Assembly (NCBI GenBank): GCA_005402585.1
Contig: BIFP01000008.1
Span: 1-64,000, forward strand
Source of the DNA: Micromonosporaceae bacterium KJ-029
Lineage (GTDB): Bacteria > Actinomycetota > Actinomycetes > Mycobacteriales > Micromonosporaceae
Reading direction: 5' to 3'
DNA length: 64,000 nt
This document shows positions 37,970-44,983 of the stretch, piece by piece; position 1 is the first letter of the stretch; every line of letters starts with the position of its first letter. Under the pieces are notes generated by a model that did no database searches, was not told the origin of the DNA, and saw only the letters and a list, made by a program, of their open reading frames with translations. The position numbers were made by a program, and so were the translations under genes.

Positions 37970-38017
37970 TTGACATTCGCAGATGTCGATGCTCTGCTGT
38001 TTTTGGAAGCGCTCCCA
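37970..38017 (+). promoter_or_regulatory. LPMO promoter with CebR-like operator
   Basis: A consensus -35 TTGACA (37970-37975) is followed about 17 bases later by a weak -10, and then by TGGAAGCGCTCCCA at 38004-38017. This matches the actinobacterial CebR/cellobiose operator TGGGAGCGCTCCCA at 13 of 14 positions. It lies 31 bases before the start codon, where a bound LacI-type repressor would block transcription. The rest of 37608-38048 shows no gene. Confidence 0.7.
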
Positions 38018-38048
38018 TCCCCTTGACGCCGAGAACGGAGGATGCACC

Positions 38049-38729
38049 ATGCGTTCACGCAAGCCCGATCAATCCAGCGGGCCATCCCGGTCAGCCGTCC
38101 GCCAGCCCGTTCGAGTGCTCGTCGTGCTGCTCACGATGCTGGTCGGCGTACTGCCCTGGAGCGGCGTAGCCCAGGCCCACGGCACCATCATCAACCCGGC
38201 ATCCCGCGCCTACCAGTGCTGGCAGGCCTGGGGCAACAACCACATGAACCCGGCCATGCAGCAACAGGACCCCATGTGCTGGCAGGCGTTCCAGGCCAAC
38301 CCCGACACCATGTGGAACTGGATGAGCCAGCTGCGCGACGGCCTCGGAGGAAACTTCCAGGGCCGCACCCCCGACGGACAGCTGTGCAGCAACGGCCTTT
38401 CCAGGAACAACAGCCTGAACCAGCCGGGCCAGTGGAGGCGCACCAACATCAGCCGCAACTTCACTGTCCACCTGTACGACCAGGCCAGCCATGGCGCCGA
38501 CTACTTCCGGGTCTACGTGAGCAAGCAGGGGTTCAACCCGGCCACCCAGCAGCTCGGTTGGGGCAACCTCGACTTCATCACGCAGACCGGCCGCTACGCA
38601 CCGTCACAGAACATCTCGTTCAACATCTCGACCTCCGGATACACCGGACACCACGTCGTGTTCGTCATCTGGCAGGCATCACACATGGACCAGACCTACA
38701 TGTGGTGCAGCGACGTGAACTTCGTCTGA
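38049..38729 (+). CDS. Secreted AA10 lytic polysaccharide monooxygenase
   Basis: 226 aa from ATG 38049 with GGAGG upstream. Signal peptide ends AQA-H44, which exposes the catalytic N-terminal His of mature HGTIINPASRAYQCW; the second copper His is H148 (YDQASHGADYFRVY). The VFVIWQASHMDQTYMWCSDVNF end is a family signature, with the axial Phe at 225. AA10 enzymes oxidatively cleave chitin or cellulose; no extra binding module is present. The operator suggests cello-oligosaccharide control, thus possibly cellulose as substrate. Confidence 0.95.
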   Translation: MRSRKPDQSSGPSRSAVRQPVRVLVVLLTMLVGVLPWSGVAQAHGTIINPASRAYQCWQAWGNNHMNPAMQQQDPMCWQAFQANPDTMWNWMSQLRDGLGGNFQGRTPDGQLCSNGLSRNNSLNQPGQWRRTNISRNFTVHLYDQASHGADYFRVYVSKQGFNPATQQLGWGNLDFITQTGRYAPSQNISFNISTSGYTGHHVVFVIWQASHMDQTYMWCSDVNFV

Positions 38730-38753
38730 TCGGAACCGAGATTCGCAGTAGTG

Positions 38754-38784
38754 CTCCGGCCCAGGACATCGTCCTGGGCCGGAG
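38754..38784. terminator. Bidirectional terminator between LPMO and sulP
   Basis: Perfect 14-bp stem (38754-38767 and 38771-38784) with loop ATC, between the convergent LPMO and SulP genes. Confidence 0.75.
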
Positions 38785-38822
38785 ACTTCCACGTAACGCT
38801 CTCCAGCGACGGGCCGGGCGGA

Positions 38823-40550
38823 TCAGGATCGGTTGGCCTCCGGGGTGCGCGCGTCCGTCGAGGGCAGCGCGATGGCGCGGGCGTACGCGATGGCGGTCGG
38901 GGTGTCGGGGAAGACCAGCCCGTCGCGGCGTAGCTGGTCGGCCACGCCGAGGGTGTCCAGCACCTCGCCGTGGCCGGGCACGATGCCGGAGAGCAGCACG
39001 GTGATCCCGCGCCCCTGAAGCCGGCGGACGGCGTCGCCGAGAACCTGGGCGCCGGTGGCGTCGATGGTGGAGACCCGGGACATCCGCAGGATGACCACCC
39101 GCACGTCGGCGACGTCGGAGAGTCGCAACAGGAAGTTGTGTGCGGCGGCGAAGAAGAGCGGCCCGTCCAGCCGGTAGGCCACGATGTGCTCGGCGAGCAG
39201 CGCCTGTTCCTCGGCGGTGTGCTCGCTGGAGTCGAGCGGGACCTGTTCCAGCCGGGCGCTGCGGGCCACCGCTCGCAGCGCCACCACGACGGCCACGCCG
39301 ACGCCCACGGCGACGGCGGTGACCAGGTCCCAGATGACAGTGACGGCGAAGGTGAGGACCAGCACCAGCGCGTCGCCCCGGGTCGCACGGGCCAGCGCCC
39401 ACAGCGACGCCGCCTCGACCATCCGTACGGTGGTGGCCAGCAGCACGCCGGCGAGCGCCGCCAGCGGGATGCGGCCGACCAGCGGAGCGGCGGCCAGCAC
39501 GATCCCGGCGAGGGCCACCGCGTGGGTCAACGCGGCCAGCTTCGACGCCGCGCCGGCCCGCACGTTGACGGCGGTACGCGCGATGGCCGCAGTCGCCGGG
39601 ATGCCGCCGAACAACGGTGACGCCAGGTTGGCCAGCCCCTGCCCGAAGAGTTCCCGATCCGGGTCGTGCCGCTGGCCGACGGTCATCCCGTCGGCGACGG
39701 TGGCCGAGAGCAGGCTCTCCAGCGCGGCCAGCGCCGCCACCGCGAGCGCGGCGGGCAGCAGGACGCCCACCGCGCCGAGGTCGAGGAAGTCCAGCGACGG
39801 CGCGGGCAGGCCCTGTGGCAGCGCGCCGATTCGGACCAGATCGACCGGTACGAGTTCGGCGAGCAGCGTGGCGGCGGCCACCGCGAACAGCGAGAACGGC
39901 AGGCCGGGCCGCCATCGGGCGCCGATCAGCATCGCCGCCGCGACGCCGAGGGCCACCGCGAGGGCGGCCGGCCGAGGCTGTACGACGAAACGGGTGACCG
40001 CGTCGGCGGCCACCGCCCAGACCCGCTCGCCGTCCGCATCGGTGACACCGAGCGCGGCCGGCACCTGTTGCAGGGCGATGACCACGGCGATGCCGGCGGT
40101 GAAGCCCTCGATCACCGGCACCGGAAGGTACCGCACGTAGCGGCCGAGACGGGCGAGGGCCAGGGCGACCAAAATCAGCCCGGCCAGCGCGCCGACCATC
40201 AGCACGCCGGCCGACCCGAACTGCTGCACGATCGGCACGAGCACCACGGTCATGGCGCCGGTCGGGCCGGAGACCTGGAGGTTCGAGCCGCCGAAGACGG
40301 CCGCCACCGCGCCGGCGACCACCGCGGTCACCAGGCCGGCTTCCGCGCCGAGCCCCGAGGTGACGCCGAAGGCGAGCGCCAGCGGCAGCGCCACCACGGC
40401 CACGGTGAGCCCGGCGACGAGGTCACGGCGGGGCGCGCGGCGTACCGCCTGCCAGTCGGCGCGGCCCGGCAACAGGTCGACGAGGCGGCGCCCGAGGGTG
40501 GCCACGGCCGACCGGGTGGTGTCGGCGAGCGGGGCCTGCGTGCCGCTCAC
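38823..40550 (-). CDS. SulP-family anion transporter with STAS domain
   Basis: 575 aa. Twelve or more hydrophobic segments; begins DLVAGLTVAVVALPLALAFGV and contains FGGSNLQVSGPTGAM and NLASPLFGGIPATAAIARTAVN, both SulP signatures. The C-terminal STAS domain (about 440-555) has RLDGPLFFAAAHNFLL and STIDATGAQVLGDAV. Transports sulfate, bicarbonate or related anions. Its GTG overlaps the arsR stop by four bases; arsR-sulP pairs are common in actinobacteria and suggest metal, redox or sulfur control. Confidence 0.93.
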   Translation of the reverse strand: MSGTQAPLADTTRSAVATLGRRLVDLLPGRADWQAVRRAPRRDLVAGLTVAVVALPLALAFGVTSGLGAEAGLVTAVVAGAVAAVFGGSNLQVSGPTGAMTVVLVPIVQQFGSAGVLMVGALAGLILVALALARLGRYVRYLPVPVIEGFTAGIAVVIALQQVPAALGVTDADGERVWAVAADAVTRFVVQPRPAALAVALGVAAAMLIGARWRPGLPFSLFAVAAATLLAELVPVDLVRIGALPQGLPAPSLDFLDLGAVGVLLPAALAVAALAALESLLSATVADGMTVGQRHDPDRELFGQGLANLASPLFGGIPATAAIARTAVNVRAGAASKLAALTHAVALAGIVLAAAPLVGRIPLAALAGVLLATTVRMVEAASLWALARATRGDALVLVLTFAVTVIWDLVTAVAVGVGVAVVVALRAVARSARLEQVPLDSSEHTAEEQALLAEHIVAYRLDGPLFFAAAHNFLLRLSDVADVRVVILRMSRVSTIDATGAQVLGDAVRRLQGRGITVLLSGIVPGHGEVLDTLGVADQLRRDGLVFPDTPTAIAYARAIALPSTDARTPEANRS

Positions 40551-40885
40551 CCGTCCCGTCCGCCGGCGCGCAGCTCGTCGAGCAGGGCGTCCCGGTCGGT
40601 GAGCACCGCGCCGAGGATTCGCCGCCCGGCGGCCAGCAGGTCGGCGACGTCGGGGGTACTGAGCGCGTACATCACCAGGGAGCCGTCGCGGTACGAGGTG
40701 ACCATGCCGGCCCGGCGCAGCACGGCGAGCTGCTGGGAGAGGTTGGACGCCTCGACGTCGATGGCGGCGAGCAGATCGCGCACCGGCTTCGGGCCGTCCT
40801 GGAGCAGCTCCAGCACCCGGATGCGGACGGGATGCCCGAGGGTGCGGAACAGCTCCGCCTTGGCCTGGTACAGCGGCACCGACAC
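40547..40885 (-). CDS. ArsR-family transcriptional regulator
   Basis: 112 aa from GTG 40885, with GAGGAGG upstream; a longer frame to 40957 is less likely. Winged helix: AKAELFRTLGHPVRIRVLELLQDGPKPVRDLLAAIDVEASNLSQQLAVLRRAGMV. No Cys in the ELCVCDL position, so it is not a classical arsenite or metal sensor. First gene of an operon with sulP. It probably autoregulates; an AT-rich stretch at 40930-40960 is the likely promoter. Confidence 0.9.
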   Translation of the reverse strand: MSVPLYQAKAELFRTLGHPVRIRVLELLQDGPKPVRDLLAAIDVEASNLSQQLAVLRRAGMVTSYRDGSLVMYALSTPDVADLLAAGRRILGAVLTDRDALLDELRAGGRDG

Positions 40886-40974
40886 GCCGCGTTCCTCCTC
40901 ACCGCGCCGCCACCCGGGCGACGCTTTGACGACTTTAGCACTTGCAGGATTCTTCAACTGATGAGCCGGCTGAT

Positions 40975-41029
40975 GTTAAGAGGGGCCCCTTCCTATACCG
41001 GAGGCGTTAGGAAGGGGCCCCTCCTTTCA
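40975..41029 (-). repeat. Paired GGGGCCCC hairpin element at the GH2 stop codon
   Basis: On the minus strand it reads TGAAAGGAGGGGCCCC (TGA is the GH2 stop), then TTCCTAACGCCTCCGGTATAG, then a second palindrome AAGGGGCCCCT and CTTAAC. Unlike other copies it separates co-directional genes (GH2, then arsR) and should stop read-through into the arsR promoter. Confidence 0.85.
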
Positions 41030-43507
41030 GTCGTTCACGCAGCGCAGCACCGGGCGGGCGGTGAGGGCGGCCGGGTCGAGCGGGGTATCGGAGTGCACGG
41101 TGAAGGTCGCCGACTCGCCCGGCAGCAACGTCACCAGCGCCTCGTTGGCCTGGGCGGAGGGGTCGAGGCGGTCCGGGTAGAGGGTCAGGTCGCGCAGGAT
41201 CGTGCGGGCGGTCACGCGTACCCGCTGGCCGCCGTCGAACGGCTCCACCACGGCCACCAGGGCCGGCGGCGGCCACCGCACGTCGCGGTCCTCGGCGAAG
41301 AACCACAACGCCCGACCGGCCCGGTCACCCGCCTCGGCCACCAGCAGCTCGGCCCTGGCCTCGTCGGGCCGGGCCAGCTCCGCCGACAGCGGCAGGGTCA
41401 CCGTCGCGTACGCGGGCACGTCCAGCTCCAGCGCGGCCTTCGCCCGTGGCTCCCCGGCCAGGGTGAGCCGGGTGACCGTCACCGACGCCCGCCACGGGCG
41501 CCCACCATCGTTGACCGCCACCACAGCCAAGCCACCCTCGCGGGTCAAGCCGGCGTCGCGGGGCTGGATGGTCAGGAGTCGGTCGGCGTACGCCCGGCGT
41601 AGCGCGTACCAGAGCGGCTTGCGACGGCCGTCGCCGTCGACGGCAGCCCAGGAGGTGACCGGCCAGCAGTCGTTGAGCTGCCAGACGACGGTGCCCATGC
41701 AGACGCCCCGGTGGGAGCGGAAGTGCTCCACCCCGAGCTGGATGGCCCGCGCCTGGTTGAGCTGGGTCAGGTAGTGCCAGTCGTCGAAGTCGCGCGGCTC
41801 GGGCAGGTGCGCTTCCAGCCCCCGGCGCAGTTTCCGGTCACCGTCGGCGGCCTTCTGGTGGTGCGCCATGCCGGGCGAGTCGTGGGCCAGCGGCTCGTCG
41901 GACAGGGCCCGGCGCAGGGTCGCGTACGCCGGCGGGGCCTGGTAGCCGAACTCGGCGACGAAGCGGGGCACGTACTCGCGGTACTTCGCGTAGTCGTCGG
42001 TGTTCCACACGTCCCAGATGTGCGTGGTGCCGTACGCCGGGTCGTTGGGGTGGATCTCCTCGTCGCCCGAGTACGGGCTACCGGGCCAGTACGGGCGGGT
42101 CGGGTCCAGCTCGGCCACGATCCGGGGCAGCAGTTCCAGGTAGTAGCCGCGCCCCCAGCTGCGCCCGGCCAGCGGCTCCTGCCAGTCCCAGTCGTGCCAG
42201 CCCCAGATGTTCTCGTTGTTGCCGGTCCACAGCACCAGCGACGGGTGGCTGGCCAGCCGGGTCACCTGCTCGGCGGCCTCGGCGGCCACCTCGGTGCCGA
42301 ACGGCTCCTCCTCCGGGTACGCGGCGCAGGCGAAGAGGAAGTCCTGTTGCACCAGCAGGCCACGCTCGTCGGCCAGGTCGTAGAAGTCCTCCGACTCGTA
42401 CCGGCCGCCGCCCCAGACCCGCAGCAGGTTGACGTTCGCGCCCTCGGCCTGGTCGAAGCGGTACGCCAGGCGTTCCCGGGTGACCCGGTTGGGGAAGACG
42501 TCGTCCGGGATCCAGTTCACCCCGCGGACGAAGACCGGCATTTCGTTGACGTACAGGGCGAACGGAGCGCCCTGGGCGTCGGGCGTGGTGTCCAGGCGTA
42601 CCGAGCGGAAGCCGATCCGCCGGCTCCAGTCGTCGAGGGTGCCGCCGTCGGGCCCGTGCAGGGTCACCGTCAGCTCGTAGCGGGGCTGCCCGCCGTACCC
42701 CCGGGGCCACCACAGCTCGGGCGAGGCGACGGTGAGGGTCAGCACGGCCGACCGTTCCCCCGCCGGAATGGTCGCCTCGACGGTCTCCCCCGCCACCCGC
42801 GCCCGCACGGCGAGCGGCAGGTCGGCGTCCCGGTCGACCTCGACGTGCAGCTCCACCCGGCCGTCGCCGGCTTCGACGGTGACCACCGGACGGACGGCGG
42901 CGAGCCGGGCAACCGACCAGCCGTGCAGGCCGACCTGCTGCCAGATGCCGGCGGTGACCAGGGTCGGGCCCCAGTCCCAGCCGAAGTTGCAGGCCGTCTT
43001 GCGGATGAACTGAAACGGCTCCGGGTACGAGTTGGGCCGGTCACCGAGCCGGTCGCGGTGCGCCTCGGCGTACCGGTAGGCGGAGTCGAAACGTACGGCC
43101 AGGGTGTTGCCCTCGGCGCGGAGCAGCGACGTCACGTCGAAGCGGTGGCCGCGATGCATGTTCTCGGTGCGGCCGACCTCACTGCCGTTGAGGGTGATCG
43201 TGGCGACCGTGTCCAGGCCCGCGCAGACCAGGTCGAGGCGCCGGTGGTCGCCCGCCGGCCGGTCGAAGGTGGTCTCGTAGACCCAGTCGGTGCGCCCGAT
43301 CCAGGCCAGCGCGGTCTCGTTGTCGTCGAGGTACGGGTCCGGGATCAGCCCGGCCGCGAGCAGGTCGGTGTGCACGCAGCCGGGGACGGTGGCCGGTACC
43401 GTCCGGCCGTCGACCTCGGGTGGGACCTGGTGGCCGGGCACCGCCCGCAGGGCCCAGCCGGCGTGCAGCGTCTGCCGGTGCGGACCGGCCCCCCGTGCGT
43501 CGCTCAA
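41027..43507 (-). CDS. GH2 beta-mannosidase
   Basis: 826 aa. TTG start overlapping the stop of an upstream permease remnant (TTGA), so translation was originally coupled. Domain order is a galactose-binding-like N-terminal sandwich (about 10-190), a GH2 sandwich (about 205-305), the TIM barrel (about 310-620) with acid/base E432 in WTGNNENIWGW and nucleophile E519 in FVAEFGYQAPP, then C-terminal beta domains. GCVHTDLLAAGLIPDPYLDDNE is the beta-mannosidase opening. No signal peptide, so it acts in the cytoplasm on imported manno-oligosaccharides. The divergent LacI regulator is its likely controller. Confidence 0.93.
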   Translation of the reverse strand: MSDARGAGPHRQTLHAGWALRAVPGHQVPPEVDGRTVPATVPGCVHTDLLAAGLIPDPYLDDNETALAWIGRTDWVYETTFDRPAGDHRRLDLVCAGLDTVATITLNGSEVGRTENMHRGHRFDVTSLLRAEGNTLAVRFDSAYRYAEAHRDRLGDRPNSYPEPFQFIRKTACNFGWDWGPTLVTAGIWQQVGLHGWSVARLAAVRPVVTVEAGDGRVELHVEVDRDADLPLAVRARVAGETVEATIPAGERSAVLTLTVASPELWWPRGYGGQPRYELTVTLHGPDGGTLDDWSRRIGFRSVRLDTTPDAQGAPFALYVNEMPVFVRGVNWIPDDVFPNRVTRERLAYRFDQAEGANVNLLRVWGGGRYESEDFYDLADERGLLVQQDFLFACAAYPEEEPFGTEVAAEAAEQVTRLASHPSLVLWTGNNENIWGWHDWDWQEPLAGRSWGRGYYLELLPRIVAELDPTRPYWPGSPYSGDEEIHPNDPAYGTTHIWDVWNTDDYAKYREYVPRFVAEFGYQAPPAYATLRRALSDEPLAHDSPGMAHHQKAADGDRKLRRGLEAHLPEPRDFDDWHYLTQLNQARAIQLGVEHFRSHRGVCMGTVVWQLNDCWPVTSWAAVDGDGRRKPLWYALRRAYADRLLTIQPRDAGLTREGGLAVVAVNDGGRPWRASVTVTRLTLAGEPRAKAALELDVPAYATVTLPLSAELARPDEARAELLVAEAGDRAGRALWFFAEDRDVRWPPPALVAVVEPFDGGQRVRVTARTILRDLTLYPDRLDPSAQANEALVTLLPGESATFTVHSDTPLDPAALTARPVLRCVND

Positions 43508-43575
43508 GACTTCACCGCGCCTTCCATGATTCCGCGGACGATCTGCCGACCGCCGATGACGAGACCGTTGGGAAT
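43504..43575 (-). pseudogene. 3' remnant of a sugar ABC-transporter permease gene
   Basis: In the frame ending TGA at 43504-43506, the last codons read GRQIVRGIMEGAVKS, which looks like the cytoplasmic C-terminal tail of MalG-type carbohydrate ABC permeases (typical ends have xRxxVxGxxxGAVKG). Upstream of 43575 the frame loses any transmembrane character. The TGA overlaps the TTG start of the GH2 gene exactly as in an operon. The most economical reading is that a deletion removed the transporter genes that once lay between the LacI regulator and the mannosidase. Confidence 0.65.
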
Positions 43576-43600
43576 GCTCCCGAGATCGAGATGCGTTGAC

Positions 43601-43614
43601 TGAACCGGATAAGT
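43601..43614. promoter_or_regulatory. Putative LacI-family operator, GH2 side
   Basis: TGAACCGGATAAGT; related sequences occur at 43793-43806 (TGAACCGAGCAAGT) and at 44964-44977 (TGAACCGGTTAAGC, at the end of the LacI gene). The third copy is nearly palindromic (TGAACCGGTTAA), as LacI operators with a central CG are. The remaining 43508-43943 space shows no intact gene. Confidence 0.45.
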
Positions 43615-43792
43615 GAGGCCACCGTACGGGCGGGCTTCCACAGTGTCAACGGCGGGTTAACGACGTGGCCGACCGGTAACCCCGCCGCCGCTCGACCTGC
43701 GCGAAACCGCCTGATACGGCGTCCGGCCGGGCCAGTCAGGGCGGTACGGCCGACGGTCGGCCGAGCCTCGACCCGATCGGCGCCGCGTAGAC

Positions 43793-43806
43793 TGAACCGA
43801 GCAAGT
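43793..43806. promoter_or_regulatory. Putative LacI-family operator, regulator side
   Basis: TGAACCGAGCAAGT preceded by GCGTAGAC; the 43601 copy is preceded by GCGTTGAC, so the two are direct repeats over about 22 bases, 192 bases apart. This copy lies 138 bases before the LacI start. Confidence 0.4.
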
Positions 43807-43943
43807 AGCGGCGATCGGGTCCTTCCGCTTCGTCGCGAGCGGCCCGCACCCGACCGGGTACGGGCGGCGGGTAGCGTGTCCAACGCCGTCCGGGCAGCCG
43901 CACGGCGTCCGGTAGACGGAACGGTTCAGGAGGAAGTACGCCG

Positions 43944-44966
43944 GTGAAGCGGCCCACGATCGCGGATGTCGCCCGGCGGGCGGGGGTTTCCAAGGGCGCG
44001 GTGTCGTACGCGCTCAACGGCCAGCCGGGAGTCTCCGAGGCGACCCGGCAGCGCATCCTCGCCATCGCCGCCGAGATCGGATTCAACCCCAGCAGCGCTG
44101 CCCGGGCACTGTCCGGAGCGACCGCCCGGGCGATCGGGCTGATCCTCGCCCGACCGGCCCAGACGCTCGGCATCGAACCGTTCTTCATGGAGCTGATCAG
44201 TGGCGTCGAGGCCGAACTGTCCGCCCGGTCGTACGCGCTGACCCTCCAGGTGGTGGCCGACCAGAGCGCCGAGATCGCGGTCTACCGGCGGTGGTGGGGT
44301 GAGCGGCGGGTCGACGGGGTACTCGTGTGCGACCTGCGCACCGACGACCGGCGGGTGCCGGTGCTGGAGGAACTGGGCCTGCCCGCCGTGGTGATCGGCG
44401 GGCCGACGGGTACCGGCCGGCTGGCCAGCGTCTGGTCGAACGACGCGGCGGCACTGGTGGAGACCGTGGAGTACCTGTACGCCCTGGGGCACCGGCGGAT
44501 CGCCCGGGTCGGCGGCCTGCCCGACCTGCTGCACACCGCGATCCGGACGCAGGCGTTCACCGAGGTGTGCCAGCGCCTCGGCCTGGCCGAGGCGGTCACC
44601 GCCTCCTCCGACTACACCGGCGAGGAGGGCGCGCGGGCGACCCGGCGGCTGCTCAGTTCCCGCGTCCGCCCCACCGCGATGATCTACGACAACGACGTGA
44701 TGGCGATAGCCGGACTGTCGGTCGCCCAGGAGATGGGCCTCGCGGTTCCCGGCGATCTGTCCATCGTGGCCTGGGACGACTCCCCACTGTGCCGGCTGGT
44801 CCACCCACCGCTGACCGCGCTCGGCCGGGACATCCCGGCCTACGGCGCGCACGCCGCCCGGCAACTGCTACAGGTGATCGAGGGAGCCCCGGCGGTCGGA
44901 CTCCAGGACGAGACCGCCCACCTGACTCCCCGGGGCAGCACCGGCCCGCCACGTAGCAGGGAATGA
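43944..44966 (+). CDS. LacI-family transcriptional regulator
   Basis: 340 aa from GTG 43944 with AGGAGG upstream. N-terminal LacI helix-turn-helix and hinge: RPTIADVARRAGVSKGAVSYALNGQPGVSEATRQRILAIAAEIGFNPSSAARALSG (the key part is TIADVARRAGVSKGAVSYALNG). A periplasmic-binding-protein-like sugar domain follows (MIYDNDVMAIAGLSVAQEMG, DLSIVAWDDSPLC). Divergent from the GH2 beta-mannosidase, which it should repress in the absence of a mannose-containing sugar. The transporter that would normally lie between them is missing. Confidence 0.93.
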   Translation: MKRPTIADVARRAGVSKGAVSYALNGQPGVSEATRQRILAIAAEIGFNPSSAARALSGATARAIGLILARPAQTLGIEPFFMELISGVEAELSARSYALTLQVVADQSAEIAVYRRWWGERRVDGVLVCDLRTDDRRVPVLEELGLPAVVIGGPTGTGRLASVWSNDAAALVETVEYLYALGHRRIARVGGLPDLLHTAIRTQAFTEVCQRLGLAEAVTASSDYTGEEGARATRRLLSSRVRPTAMIYDNDVMAIAGLSVAQEMGLAVPGDLSIVAWDDSPLCRLVHPPLTALGRDIPAYGAHAARQLLQVIEGAPAVGLQDETAHLTPRGSTGPPRSRE

Positions 44967-44983
44967 ACCGGTTAAGCGCGCGG

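Noticed and set aside
43569..43582. TGGGAATGCTCCCG as a CebR-like operator before the GH2 gene
   Set aside because: It matches the operator at only 11 of 14 positions and lies inside the permease remnant, where its bases are explained by coding history.
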